A program made the translations under genes and the position numbers. A stretch of DNA of 64,000 nucleotides. It comes from Lachnospiraceae bacterium (GTDB taxonomy: Bacteria > Bacillota > Clostridia > Lachnospirales > Lachnospiraceae). The stretch is taken from the NCBI GenBank assembly GCA_024403235.1, contig JAKSSF010000011.1, positions 1-64,000 of the forward strand, given 5' to 3'. The notes under the pieces were generated by a model. The model was not told the DNA's origin. It was given only the letters and a program-made list of their open reading frames with translations, and did no database searches. Of the stretch, positions 18,035 to 28,199 are shown one piece after another (the stretch's first letter is position 1; each line of letters starts with the position of its first letter).

Positions 18035-18961
18035 TTGGTAAAAAAGGAATTCTATTATAAATCCAATGCAAAAAAAGAAAAAATTCATGCCGTGAAATGG
18101 ATCCCCGATGGAGAAATCAGAGCTATCGTGATGATTGTCCATGGGATGACGGAATTTATAGAACGCTATGAAGAAACGGCCCTCTTTTTGTGTGAAAAGG
18201 GATTTTTGGTGGCCGGTAACGACCATTTAGGACATGGGGCCTCTATCGGGAAAAACCCACCTGGCTATATGTGCAAAAAGGATCCCGCTACTATATTGGT
18301 AGAAGATGTGGAAAAGCTTCGTCAGCTTCTGGTAAAAGAATATCCGGATTTGCCCCTGATTATGTTAGGCCACAGTATGGGCTCTTTGATAACCAGGAAT
18401 TATCTGACCGTCTATGGGGACCATCTGAGTGGCGTAATCCTTAGCGGTACATTGTTGATGCCTATGGGAACCATGAAGTTAATGGATCTTCTGATTAAAA
18501 TCAATACCCTATTTTATGGCACAAAGCACCCTAATGCATTATTAAATAAAATTGCTTTTGGAGCCTATAACAGAAAAATACCACAGCCTAAAACAGACAA
18601 TGACTGGTTAACCAAGGATGAGGAAATTGTACAAGCCTATACAAAAAATCCGCTGTGCACCTTTATTTTTACCAACAATGGATTCCATGCCCTGCAGCAA
18701 TTGGGCGTTCGATTGCACGATAAAAAACGATTGGCAGCCATTCCTAAAAGCCTGCCCGTATTGTTTATGTATGGAAAAGAAGATCCCTGTGGAGATTATG
18801 GTGTAGGGGCGCATAAGGTATATGAAAGTTATGTAAACCTAGGGATCCGTTCTGTAAAAGAGATTGCCTATTCCGGAGATCGACATGAACTCTTAAATGA
18901 AACGGACAGAGAAAAAGTAAGAGAAGATATCTATCACTGGATAGAGGCAGAAATCCTATAA
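18035..18961 (+). CDS. Alpha/beta hydrolase, monoacylglycerol lipase/lysophospholipase type
   Basis: Cytoplasmic serine hydrolase of 308 residues. Nucleophile elbow GHSMGS, oxyanion-side motif VHGMTEF, GNDHLGHG, late acid residue region YGKEDPCG and catalytic histidine in GDRHELLNE fit the PldB/monoglyceride lipase family. No signal peptide. There is no ATG nearby: TTG 18035, with AAGGAG at 18021-18026, is the supported start. A strong terminator follows, so it is transcribed alone. Confidence 0.88.
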   Translation: MVKKEFYYKSNAKKEKIHAVKWIPDGEIRAIVMIVHGMTEFIERYEETALFLCEKGFLVAGNDHLGHGASIGKNPPGYMCKKDPATILVEDVEKLRQLLVKEYPDLPLIMLGHSMGSLITRNYLTVYGDHLSGVILSGTLLMPMGTMKLMDLLIKINTLFYGTKHPNALLNKIAFGAYNRKIPQPKTDNDWLTKDEEIVQAYTKNPLCTFIFTNNGFHALQQLGVRLHDKKRLAAIPKSLPVLFMYGKEDPCGDYGVGAHKVYESYVNLGIRSVKEIAYSGDRHELLNETDREKVREDIYHWIEAEIL

Positions 18962-18974
18962 GAGATAGGGAGTA

Positions 18975-19014
18975 ACCCTCCAATGTTTCTTGTGAGACAT
19001 TTGAGGGTATTTTT
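18975..19014 (+). terminator. Terminator after the lipase gene
   Basis: A 15-nt arm beginning ACCCTC pairs with a 15-nt arm ending GAGGGT (14 of 15 positions) over TTGT, followed by a short T tract. Confidence 0.85.
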
Positions 19015-19049
19015 ATGTCTTTTTACGAAAAGTGGCATTTTTTTCAAAG

Positions 19050-19058
19050 TGCTATAAT
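19050..19058 (+). promoter_or_regulatory. Extended -10 promoter of the polysaccharide operon
   Basis: TGCTATAAT is a perfect extended -10 element (TGn plus TATAAT). No good -35 is seen, as expected for this promoter type. It lies 37 bp before the GTG start of the first operon gene. Confidence 0.6.
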
Positions 19059-19094
19059 GTAACGATACGAAAACGAAAAAAAGGAGAAAAAGCT

Positions 19095-19802
19095 GTGGCA
19101 GAAGGATTACTGGAGGTACTCAGAACAGAGCAGAAGTACCCCATAAACTATGCAGAGTTTTTACTGTTACGCGGAAAGCTGCAATCTTTATTGCAGGAAG
19201 ATGCACACAATGGTCCGGAAGGGTATCTTGTCAGATCCCTGTATTTTGATACATTGGATGACAGCGATTATATGGATAAAAGCGGTGGCTATGAACTACG
19301 ACATAAGCTGCGGCTTCGGGTGTATGGTCCCACAGACCAGTATGCCAAACTGGAGCTAAAGGAAAAACAGGGAGATTTGCAGCGAAAACGGTCTCTCTTA
19401 GTGGGCAGAGAGGATGCTATCCAGCTTTGCAAAGGAAATGCGTCGGTTTTGCAGAAGTATGAAGATCCTTTTGCAAAAGAACTTTACACCCTGATACAGG
19501 AAAGGATGTATCGCCCCAAATGTATCGTAGAATATAAGCGTTGGGCAGTGATGGAACCGGCTAACGATATTCGAATTACATTCGATTCTGCAATCACTGC
19601 ATCAGAAACCACTACCGATATTTTTCAGGAGAATTGCTTGCTGTATCCGGTGCAATCACCGAATCAGGTGACGATGGAAGTAAAGTTTAACGGATTTTTA
19701 TTTAGCTACATCAAAGACCTGGTATCTTTAAGCGATAAGGAACAGGCATCTGTCAGTAAATATGTGCTGGCAAGATCCATTTCCATGGGATTGGAATTCT
19801 AA
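19095..19802 (+). CDS. VTC-domain protein (polyphosphate polymerase fold)
   Basis: Soluble protein of about 235 residues with the triphosphate-tunnel fold of the VTC domain (PF09359). Tunnel-lining basic and acidic residues are visible in VRSLYFDT, HKLRLRVYG, KLELKEK, CIVEYKRW and MEVKFNG. In yeast Vtc4 this fold makes polyphosphate. In bacteria it often travels with DUF4956 and CotH genes, as here, and its product is not established. The GTG at 19095 (AAGGAG 8 bp upstream) gives the family-typical start; an earlier ATG at 19032 is upstream of the promoter. First gene of a seven-gene operon. Confidence 0.85.
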   Translation: MAEGLLEVLRTEQKYPINYAEFLLLRGKLQSLLQEDAHNGPEGYLVRSLYFDTLDDSDYMDKSGGYELRHKLRLRVYGPTDQYAKLELKEKQGDLQRKRSLLVGREDAIQLCKGNASVLQKYEDPFAKELYTLIQERMYRPKCIVEYKRWAVMEPANDIRITFDSAITASETTTDIFQENCLLYPVQSPNQVTMEVKFNGFLFSYIKDLVSLSDKEQASVSKYVLARSISMGLEF

Positions 19803-19880
19803 AATTTTTAAGAAAATACAACAAGTACAAAGTATGCAAATAAGATAAAAGAGAAATCCGGAAGGGAAGAGACAAAAGAC

Positions 19881-20558
19881 ATGAAAGAACAATTAATGAA
19901 TTATTTGGTAACGACAACAGGAGCACTGACATTAGAGGATATTTTACTGAACTTTGTAGCAGCCGCGGTGATTGCAGCTGTCATATTTTTTTCCTATAGA
20001 ATATCTCACTCGGGGGCAGTTTACAGTCCCAGGTTCAATGTTTCCTTGGTAATGCTGACTTTGGTGACTACCTTGGTAATGAATGTAATCGGTAACAATG
20101 TGGCACTGTCCCTTGGTATGGTAGGTGCCCTTTCCATTGTTCGTTTTCGTACGCCCATCAAAGACTCCAGAGATACAGCCTATATCTTTTGGTGTATTGC
20201 GGTAGGTATCTGCTGCGGTGTGTCAGAGTATATGATTGCAGCCGTAGGAACGGCAGTGATTTTTGGGTTAATGCTTTTATTTGGTTTAGTAAAAACCAAC
20301 GACAGATATTTGCTGGTGGTGCGTGGAGATGCAGATGCCATTCGTAAATCTATGGGACTTATCGCAGAGGTGTATGGAAGAAAAGCAAAGCTTCGCGTGA
20401 GAAATACAACCGCAGAATCCGAGGAATGTATTTATGAAATTCCGGAAACAGTATTTATGAAACACAAAAACAAGGGCGATATTGTTGCCAATCTTTATAC
20501 CAATGCGGGTCCTACAGCCGTTAATGTGGTATGTCAAAATGAAGAAATAGGGAGATAA
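19881..20558 (+). CDS. DUF4956 membrane protein
   Basis: 225-residue protein with about four membrane helices in the first 140 residues, including the conserved GMVGALSIVRFRTPIKD segment, and a soluble C-terminal domain (about 145-225). DUF4956 genes commonly sit next to VTC-domain and CotH genes in Firmicutes; the function is unknown. Only 3 bp separate its stop from the CotH start. I would guess a membrane partner for the VTC protein, without direct evidence. Confidence 0.88.
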   Translation: MKEQLMNYLVTTTGALTLEDILLNFVAAAVIAAVIFFSYRISHSGAVYSPRFNVSLVMLTLVTTLVMNVIGNNVALSLGMVGALSIVRFRTPIKDSRDTAYIFWCIAVGICCGVSEYMIAAVGTAVIFGLMLLFGLVKTNDRYLLVVRGDADAIRKSMGLIAEVYGRKAKLRVRNTTAESEECIYEIPETVFMKHKNKGDIVANLYTNAGPTAVNVVCQNEEIGR

Positions 20559-20561
20559 CCC

Positions 20562-22177
20562 ATGTGGAAGAACAGATATAAACTTATGGGGGTTATTTCT
20601 ATCATCATAATGTTTATGCTATGTGGAATAGTCAGAATTCTTTCCGCAGATGCCAATTCTCTGAAGATAAAGAATGCCTCTCGGGAGAAACTGAAACCTC
20701 ATGCCAAGACGGAAGAGCCCTGTCGAGGCATTGACACAGAAAACGAATATACGGTGAATGAAGAATTTACATCCCATTTACCTATTGTGATTCTGGATTT
20801 GCCGGATGGAGCACCACCTATCAGCTTAGAGAGAGAAAAAGGAACAGGAAACTTTATCCCAATCCAGGGAGTGGAACCCTATGTAAATGGCACCCTGTCC
20901 ATTATCAATACTGGAGAGGAAAATCATATAAATGATAAGCCTGAAATAGTCAGCAATATCACTATCAAGCGTAGGGGAAATAGTTCCATGTTATACGATA
21001 AGGCACAATGGACAGTAAAGCTGCTGACAGAATCTGGGGAAAAAATGATATCGATTTACTTGGTATGGGAATGGAGCATGAGTGGATCTTAAATGGCTCT
21101 TTGGCAGACAAAAGTATGCTACGTAACTACCTTAGCTATTCCATTGCATCAGAATTTATGGAGTTTACCCCGGATGCCAGATATTGCGAGGTCCTTATCA
21201 GGGAGAACAGTGAATTGACCTATGGTGGAGTATATCTTCTTGCAGAGACTATTAAGGTGGGACCGGATAGAGTCAATATTCATAAATTTAAGCCGAATCA
21301 GCTGATGAATAGCTATTTGGTGAGAAGGGATAGAATAGATTCCCAGGGGATTATGTTGGATACCTATGGTAGGCTGAATGGATTCAGCAGTGAATATATT
21401 GGTCTTGAATATCCTTCCAAAACGCTTGTTACAGAGGATATGATTCAGTATGTATCGAAGGATATCAGTGAGATAGAGCGAGTGTTATATGCAGAGAACT
21501 CTAAGATATTTGAACTATATCAGGAAGTAATCGATGTGGATTCCTTTATTGATTATTTCTTGTTTAATGAATTTTTTGGAAGTTATGATGCTGGTAACTT
21601 TTCCACTTATGCCTATAAAGATATGGGTGGAAAACTACATATGGGACCGGTATGGGACCTGGATAGTGCTATGGATAACTATTATTTGGAACCGCTTTCT
21701 GAAGATGATTTGGCATTTCAGACCAAACCATGGTTTGACAGACTGTGTATGGATAAAGAGTTCATCAAAAAGCTGGCATCACGCTATGCCAATTTACGAA
21801 GAGGAATACTGTCCGATGAACATATTGCGGAAAAGATAGATGAGATAGTAGCTTATCTTGGAGATGCAATAGAGAGAGAATGGAGTAGGTGGGGGGATAC
21901 CTATACCCATGAGGAAGGGTATCACAACCTATGGTTACAGGATTATGAGACTGAGGAGGGTATTGTGCTTCATCGAAATGCCCATAGATACCAGGATGAA
22001 ATCTACCGATTAAAGAGTGCCCTGGCCTCCCATGCTTCATATATTTATGATCAAATAAGGATAATGGAACGAAGTGCAGTTTTCGATACAGGATCCATTC
22101 GATGGAGAGGGTGGGCGCTTTTAGTAGTAGTATTTTTGTTCTTTGTGCCTGCAATCAAAGTAGTTAGAAGAAAATAA
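20562..22177 (+). pseudogene. CotH-family kinase-like protein, split by a one-base frameshift
   Basis: Two overlapping frames together make one CotH protein of about 538 residues. The first frame (20562-21092) has an N-terminal membrane anchor and ends soon after WTVKLLTESGEK. The second resumes exactly in register with DIDLLGMGMEHEWILNGS and continues through the kinase-type motif GPVWDLDSAMDN to a C-terminal membrane helix (WALLVVVFLFF) at 22177. The shift falls in a run of six A at 21040-21045; seven A would restore the frame. It may be a sequencing error, a true mutation or slippage-controlled expression. CotH proteins in Bacillus are atypical kinases phosphorylating spore coat proteins. 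Here, in a polysaccharide operon, a surface-protein or glycan target is inferred. Confidence 0.8.
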
Positions 22178-22212
22178 GAGACGACTGCAGTTGTCTAAGG
22201 AGATAAAGGTAG

Positions 22213-23640
22213 ATGCATTTTTCCAGCATTGTATTTATATTTGTTTTTTTACCCATTGCATTATTGGGATATTACCTGTTTTACTTTTCAAAAGAACTAA
22301 AGAATTTATGGCTTGTACTTATCAGTTTAGTATTTTATGGGTGGGGAGATCCTATATTCTTACTATTTCCTATAGGAATAGCAGGAATAACCTATTTGGC
22401 AGGGATCTTAATGGATTCGATGAAATTTGCCAAAAAAGGAATTCTATGGGGGATTGTAATTCTGAATATTCTACTTCTTGCGCGCTTTAAATTTGTAGAT
22501 AATGTAAATGAAATGCTGAATCTTATTACGAGTCACGGTCAGGTACAAATACCAATCTTGCTGTGGCCTATTGGTATGGCTTTTATGGTATTGCGAAGCA
22601 TTAGCTATGTGGCAGACATATATAAAGGGGAAATGAAGGCAGACAGGAATGTGCTGCACCTGCTTTTATATATGATGTTTTTCCCTTTTGTGTCAGCAGG
22701 ACCTTTCATAAAATATACGAATTTTGCAATGCAATTGGCAGAACGAAAAATGAACAGCAGAAAGTTTTCCATTGGATGTACCAGATTTACCATAGGCTTA
22801 GGAAAAAAAGTAATTTTAGCAGATAATTTGGGCTATGTGTCTGAACTGATTTTCAATTGGTCCAGATTGGGAGTCGGCAATATTAGTGTTCCCATTTTGA
22901 CAGCCTGGTTTGGCATAGTGGCTTTCAGCTTACAGATTTTTTTGGATTTGTCCGGATATTGTGATATGGCTATAGGCTTGGGTTTGCTGTTTGGGTTTGA
23001 ATTTCCGGAGAATTTTGACTATCCCTATTTGGCAGCAAATGTCAGTGAATTTTGGGAGAAATGGCATATTACTCTGGTGCAATGGTTTCGGGAGTATGTG
23101 TTCCTTCCGTTGGGAGGAGAAGAAAAGGAAAACAAGGATTTGGTAATTCGCAATCTGGCGATTACCTGTTTTCTGCTGGCTTTTTGGCATGGAGAACGTT
23201 CTACCTTTATATTCCTGGCAATGTGGCACTTCCTGTTTTTGTTTTTAGAAAAATTCATTGACCAGGACTGGAAATCAGAATATAAGTGGTGCCTGCATAT
23301 AGGTACCCTGTTAGAAGTAATAATAGGCTGGGTAATGTTTCGTGCAGATGATATTTACCAGGCATACGTTTATCTGCAAAACATGTTTGGTATAAATCGT
23401 ACTGGTCTGGGAGATGTCAAAACCTGGTTTTTGTTGAAAGAATATGGTCTGTTTTTGGCTGTGGGAATTCTCTTTTGTTTTCCTATATCCAAAAAAGCAA
23501 ATACTTATTTGGTAGAAAATCATGATAGGTTTTTAGTAAAAGTACTTTCTGTCTTATATCCCATAGGGTTATTTGCAGTTTTATTGATTTGCTTAAGCTA
23601 TATTCTTGTAACAGAGAATACCGGATTTGTCTATTTTTAG
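22213..23640 (+). CDS. MBOAT O-acyltransferase (AlgI-like)
   Basis: Membrane-bound O-acyltransferase of 475 residues with about 11 hydrophobic segments. AlgI/DltB-family marks are FPFVSAGPFIKY, DLSGYCDMAIGLGLLFG, NVSEFWEKWHITL and the catalytic-histidine region FWHGERSTF. Homologues carry acyl groups across the membrane for O-acetylation of polysaccharides such as alginate or cellulose. The next gene is an AlgJ-like partner, and the operon ends with a cellulose-synthase-like glycosyltransferase, so the product is probably an O-acetylated glucan or similar polymer. Start ATG 22213 after AAGGTAG. Confidence 0.92.
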   Translation: MHFSSIVFIFVFLPIALLGYYLFYFSKELKNLWLVLISLVFYGWGDPIFLLFPIGIAGITYLAGILMDSMKFAKKGILWGIVILNILLLARFKFVDNVNEMLNLITSHGQVQIPILLWPIGMAFMVLRSISYVADIYKGEMKADRNVLHLLLYMMFFPFVSAGPFIKYTNFAMQLAERKMNSRKFSIGCTRFTIGLGKKVILADNLGYVSELIFNWSRLGVGNISVPILTAWFGIVAFSLQIFLDLSGYCDMAIGLGLLFGFEFPENFDYPYLAANVSEFWEKWHITLVQWFREYVFLPLGGEEKENKDLVIRNLAITCFLLAFWHGERSTFIFLAMWHFLFLFLEKFIDQDWKSEYKWCLHIGTLLEVIIGWVMFRADDIYQAYVYLQNMFGINRTGLGDVKTWFLLKEYGLFLAVGILFCFPISKKANTYLVENHDRFLVKVLSVLYPIGLFAVLLICLSYILVTENTGFVYF

Positions 23641-23666
23641 GAATGATATAGGGTAGGTGTATTACA

Positions 23667-24938
23667 GTGAAACAATTTTTCCTGAAGAAAAAAATATATA
23701 CAGTGCTCCTTTTGCTTTTTGTGTTGGTAGTGTCTTTTTTAAATTTATATGGGAACAAAAAAACTTATGGAAACTATTGCAAGGAATTACAAACGGTAAC
23801 TAACCTTTCACAGTTCAAGGTCTGGATGGAGAAAGGGGAACATTTATTTGAGTCGCAGATTCCCGGGAAACAACTGTATGTAGAGATTTATTCCATATTG
23901 CAAAAAGTGATGGGAAAGAAGGAATTCCACAATTTTCAATATATTATGGATCAGGATGGTATGGTATATTACGGCTCTACCTATCCAAGAGGGACGGATG
24001 ATTTGGAGGAATATGCGGATCGCATAAAAGCACTGGAAACATATGTGGAAAATAACGGGGCTTCTTTTTTCTTTTGTATGGCTCCCTGTAAGATTACAAG
24101 AGGGATTTCCCAGGTAAATCGCAGCTTACTTTTGAATGATCCGAATATCAGAATGGATACCCTGTTATCCAAATTACAGCAAAGAAATGTTCATTCCCTG
24201 GACTTACGTATTCCCTTGATGGAATCCGGAAAGCCTTTGTCAGAACTGTTTTATTTCGCTGACCATTATTGGACTTCCAAGGGTGCCTTGCTTGGGATGA
24301 TTGCATTGGTAGATGAGTTAAATGACTACTATGGAGAAAATCTGGATCCTACATTGTATTATCGTGACCTGGAACAATATGATAGTAAGGTATACGAGAA
24401 CGTGGTGCTAGGATCGGATGGGAAAAGAATTGGTTTGGCTTCTTGCGGATTGGAAGATTTTGTACATCTTTATCCAAGGAACTATGAAAAGTCACTTTAT
24501 AGCTGGAGCTGTGAGGATGCAACTCTTTCCCGAAATGGAAATTTGAGGGAAGCTTTATTTTTGGAAGAGAAGTTAGCGCCTACCGATTTTTTCACAGATA
24601 CTATATATCGAGTATACCTGGATCAGATACATGAGAAAGATACCATTATCAATCACAATAATCCCAATGGACTGAAGGTTGCTGTATTAAGGGATGCTTA
24701 TTTTTCACCTATGGCAGTGTACTTGGCACCTATGGTAGGGGAATTGGATTTGTATCGCAACAATAGTGAAGCGGCGGCGCAAAAGCTTCTGCAGTCCATT
24801 GAGAAAAAGCAGTATGATTATGTCATATATGAAACCTATCCCTATAATATGGAAGAGGAAAACTTCCCCTTCTTTGAAGATAAAATTGCAAGAAACACAG
24901 TAAGTAAGAACACAGAGAGAGGCTTACATGAAAAATAA
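23667..24938 (+). CDS. AlgJ/AlgX-like SGNH-fold protein (DHHW family)
   Basis: Probable extracytoplasmic O-acetyltransfer partner of the MBOAT protein, 423 residues. An N-terminal membrane anchor (IYTVLLLLFVLVVSFL) precedes a soluble domain. DHYWTSKGAL matches the AlgJ/AlgX DHHW motif. LRDAYFSPMAVYLAP corresponds to the nucleophile region (usually GDSF), here RDAYFSP, so the expected serine sits two residues later than normal and activity is not certain. GTG 23667 is the start. It overlaps the next gene by 11 bp. Confidence 0.8.
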   Translation: MKQFFLKKKIYTVLLLLFVLVVSFLNLYGNKKTYGNYCKELQTVTNLSQFKVWMEKGEHLFESQIPGKQLYVEIYSILQKVMGKKEFHNFQYIMDQDGMVYYGSTYPRGTDDLEEYADRIKALETYVENNGASFFFCMAPCKITRGISQVNRSLLLNDPNIRMDTLLSKLQQRNVHSLDLRIPLMESGKPLSELFYFADHYWTSKGALLGMIALVDELNDYYGENLDPTLYYRDLEQYDSKVYENVVLGSDGKRIGLASCGLEDFVHLYPRNYEKSLYSWSCEDATLSRNGNLREALFLEEKLAPTDFFTDTIYRVYLDQIHEKDTIINHNNPNGLKVAVLRDAYFSPMAVYLAPMVGELDLYRNNSEAAAQKLLQSIEKKQYDYVIYETYPYNMEEENFPFFEDKIARNTVSKNTERGLHEK

Positions 24939-25755
24939 AATTATCATTCCTCTGGGATTTCTCATTTTGATAGGAGCCCTTTTATATAGCTACGATAGGG
25001 TGGAAAGCTTCACACCGGCAGATGGCAATATAGAGATTGTGGCGATTCAGACGAAAGACGATGCAGATGCCACCTTGATTTATCAAAATGGTGCGGCGCT
25101 TTTAATTGATACCGGTGAGGTGGTGGATGGACAACACATTTTGCAGGTGCTTCAGAAAAATGGCGTAACCAGGTTGGATTGCCTAATTCTTTCCCACTAT
25201 GATAAGGACCACATTGGTGGGGCGGCTGTTATTGCGGATGGGATGGAAATTGACCGGGTGCTGATGCCCTATTATACTGCTGGTGAAGAAATAGAGGAAT
25301 TGAAATCTCTTTTGGAGGAAAAAGAGATTCCCATTCAGTATCCTACCCATACCATGCGATTTCTTGTAGGGGATATGACAGTGACCTTGTATCCACCGTT
25401 GGAATCCTATTATAAAAAAGAGAATAACTATTCTATGGCTGCCCTGATATCCTTTCAGGACGTGGATATGTTTTTCCCCGGAGATGCGTTACGCAAACGC
25501 AGTGAAGAGTTAATGCGGAACCATTACCCTTCCATTGAACTATATAAGGCACCCCACCATGGGAGAAGCAACTCTGCCAGCGTAAGTTTATTGGAGTATA
25601 TTTCCCCTCAAATGATGATTGTAAATGCCCTGCAATTGGATCAGAATATTGCAGAGACTGTCGAAAAGAAAGGGATTCAAGCGGTATACACCAGAATGGA
25701 TGACTATTATTTTGAAAGTGATGGTGAAAAATTGTGGTTAAGAAAACAAAAGTAA
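24928..25755 (+). CDS. ComEC-like metallo-beta-lactamase-fold hydrolase
   Basis: 275 residues. The N-terminal hydrophobic segment (IIPLGFLILIGALLYSY) is a signal anchor, placing the catalytic domain outside. Metal motif SHYDKDHIGG and later APHHGRSNS with FFPGDA are as in the C-terminal hydrolase domain of ComEC/Rec2. Free-standing members are often of unknown role; in this operon it could trim polymer or hydrolyse a lipid-linked or phosphodiester intermediate. Overlaps both neighbours, indicating translational coupling. Confidence 0.85.
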   Translation: MKNKIIIPLGFLILIGALLYSYDRVESFTPADGNIEIVAIQTKDDADATLIYQNGAALLIDTGEVVDGQHILQVLQKNGVTRLDCLILSHYDKDHIGGAAVIADGMEIDRVLMPYYTAGEEIEELKSLLEEKEIPIQYPTHTMRFLVGDMTVTLYPPLESYYKKENNYSMAALISFQDVDMFFPGDALRKRSEELMRNHYPSIELYKAPHHGRSNSASVSLLEYISPQMMIVNALQLDQNIAETVEKKGIQAVYTRMDDYYFESDGEKLWLRKQK

Positions 25756-28175
25756 AGATGAAACGAACCAGAAGGGGAGACAAAAGAGAGTTTCGGCTGT
25801 CAGATTTAAAGGATAGAATCTGGTTTGTTATTACCATTTTAACCTCCGTAATCTATCTGACCTGGAGGTTTTTGAAAACCATACCTTTGGAGTATGGTCT
25901 GGTATCTATTATTGCCGGTGTTTCTCTGTTTGTAGTGGAATTTTTGGGTATGTTTGAGGCGGTAATTCATTTTATCAACATGTTCAGTTATGAAAAACAT
26001 GACCTGCCGGAAATACCTTTAGATGCTTATCCGGATGTAGACGTTTTCATTGCTACCTACAATGAACCGGTGGATTTATTATATAAAACCGTAAATGGTT
26101 GTAAATATATGGATTATCCGGACAAAAGCAAGGTTCATATTTATGTTTGTGATGATGGCAGACGGGAAGAAATGCGTCAAATGGCAGAACGGGCAGGAGT
26201 TGGATACCTGATTCGTGAAGATAATGCACATGCGAAAGCAGGGAATTTGAATCATGCATTAAGTGTGACAAATTCTCCTTACATTGTTACCTTTGATGCA
26301 GATATGATTCCACAGCATAATTTTCTGATGCATACCATTCCTTATTTTATTCGTCAGGAACTGGATAATATAGAGCAGGAATTGGAAGAAGAGGATCAGG
26401 TACATATTGGATTTGTACAGACACCGCAGGCCTTTTACAATGCAGATTTGTTCCAGTATTTTTTATATTCAGAGAATAGAATCCCAAATGAACAGGATTA
26501 TTTTTATCGGGATATTCAGGTTTCCAGAAACCGTTCCAACAGTGTTATTTACGGTGGCTCCAATACAGTGATTTCCAGGATGGCATTGGATGCGGTGGGA
26601 GGATTTTTTGATAAAACCATTACAGAGGATTATGGTACGGGAATTGCCATAGAACGGGCAGGCTTTAAGTGTATTGCTGTTTCAGAGGTTATGGCCAGTG
26701 GTCTTTCTCCTACCGATTTGCATAGTTTAATACAGCAGAGGATTCGCTGGGCTAGAGGGGTTATTTCCACCAATAGAAAGCAGCATGTATTCCTATCCAG
26801 ACATTTGACCTTTGCCCAAAAGGCCAATTATTGGGCTTCTGAATTCTACTGGTATGCACCAATTAAGAGATTGATTTACTATGCTTCTCCTATTTTGTTT
26901 GGGGTATTTGGCTATATTGTAATCAAATGTACACTGCCGGAGGTGCTATTGTTCTGGCTGCCGATGTACATTTGCAATACCATTGCCCTGCGAATGTTTT
27001 CCAATAATATTCGTACCACAAAATGGACTGGTATTTATGAAACAGTTCTGTTCCCTTATATGATTATTCCGGTAATTCTGGAATTTTTTGGTTTAACCAT
27101 GAAGACCTTTAAGGTAACAAAAAAGGGGGATGAACGAGATGCAGCAGGACAAAACATTCTCTATATGATACCTTTTGTGCTGCTTATTGTATTATCCATT
27201 ATTGGTATTGTGAATTGTGTTCTAATGATGATGCGGAGTAATTCTGCCGGTCCAATTGTTGTTTTATTCTGGTTGGTATATAACCTGTATACTTTGATAA
27301 TGGCTTGTTTTTTTGTAATGGGAAGAAGCTTTTTCAGAAAAACAGAACGAGTGCAGACAGCAGAGGATTGTGTGCTTGTAGAAAGGGAAAACCGGTATGA
27401 AACCAAAACCATAGACATTTCCGAAATGGGTGTTGCGCTGTCTATGAAGGAGCCGGTATTTATCAGTGAAGAACCGGTGATGCTTGAGATTCATACGGAC
27501 AGATATCATGCAAACCTGGTTGCAGAAATTGTGCATACAGATGAAAGAAAAACAGATTGGAAATATGCCTTTGTAATCACCGATTACCTGGATACCTATG
27601 AGGAATACATGCAAATTCTTTATGATAGAATTCCTACTTTACCTCAGAAGCTGAAGGATGTAACGGGTATGTTTGGAGATTTGAGTACCAACACCTCCCA
27701 TCGCGTGCATAAGTATTTTTACCAGAAGCGAAAATTGCCCAGAGTTACAATTCATACGATGGTCCGTGGCATTGATGGGAAAAAATATACCATGATGGAT
27801 TTCAACTACGAATATTGTACCTTGAAATGTCCTGAAAAACCGGCAGAAGAACTGACTTTAATCATTGATATTATTTATGATTTGGAAATTACCTGCCAAT
27901 ATTTACATGGTAATGAAAAAGGGGATTATTTGTATCGTATCGAAAACTACCAGGAAATCTATGAGAATGCGGAACTTCATAAAGAACTGGAAAACTGGGT
28001 TTTGGAGCAGCATGCTTCCTATCTGGCAAGACTGGCGGAACAAGAAGAACATACAGAGAAACATACAACAGGGCAGATAAAGGAACATACAAAGGAATAT
28101 CCGGAAGCAAAAACACAACAAAACCACGTATCAGAAGCGGATGACGGTGATTTTGATGAAAGAAAATACTTATAA
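25734..28175 (+). CDS. Cellulose-synthase-like glycosyltransferase 2 with PilZ domain
   Basis: Processive membrane glycosyltransferase of 813 residues. After two N-terminal helices comes the GT2 domain with D140-D141 (CDDG), DAD at 188-190, TED ending at Asp299 and the QRIRW motif at 335-339. Membrane helices follow at about 380-545, then a PilZ domain (about 545-650) with DISEMG fitting DxSxxG, the c-di-GMP site of BcsA. The RxxxR half of the site is not clear, so c-di-GMP control is probable rather than proven. A charged low-complexity tail rich in Glu, His and Thr ends the protein. GTG 25734 overlaps the previous gene; ATG 25758 is an equally possible start. Confidence 0.88.
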   Translation: MVKKTKVKMKRTRRGDKREFRLSDLKDRIWFVITILTSVIYLTWRFLKTIPLEYGLVSIIAGVSLFVVEFLGMFEAVIHFINMFSYEKHDLPEIPLDAYPDVDVFIATYNEPVDLLYKTVNGCKYMDYPDKSKVHIYVCDDGRREEMRQMAERAGVGYLIREDNAHAKAGNLNHALSVTNSPYIVTFDADMIPQHNFLMHTIPYFIRQELDNIEQELEEEDQVHIGFVQTPQAFYNADLFQYFLYSENRIPNEQDYFYRDIQVSRNRSNSVIYGGSNTVISRMALDAVGGFFDKTITEDYGTGIAIERAGFKCIAVSEVMASGLSPTDLHSLIQQRIRWARGVISTNRKQHVFLSRHLTFAQKANYWASEFYWYAPIKRLIYYASPILFGVFGYIVIKCTLPEVLLFWLPMYICNTIALRMFSNNIRTTKWTGIYETVLFPYMIIPVILEFFGLTMKTFKVTKKGDERDAAGQNILYMIPFVLLIVLSIIGIVNCVLMMMRSNSAGPIVVLFWLVYNLYTLIMACFFVMGRSFFRKTERVQTAEDCVLVERENRYETKTIDISEMGVALSMKEPVFISEEPVMLEIHTDRYHANLVAEIVHTDERKTDWKYAFVITDYLDTYEEYMQILYDRIPTLPQKLKDVTGMFGDLSTNTSHRVHKYFYQKRKLPRVTIHTMVRGIDGKKYTMMDFNYEYCTLKCPEKPAEELTLIIDIIYDLEITCQYLHGNEKGDYLYRIENYQEIYENAELHKELENWVLEQHASYLARLAEQEEHTEKHTTGQIKEHTKEYPEAKTQQNHVSEADDGDFDERKYL

Positions 28176-28199
28176 GAATTAGAGTTTCTATAAAGAAAA

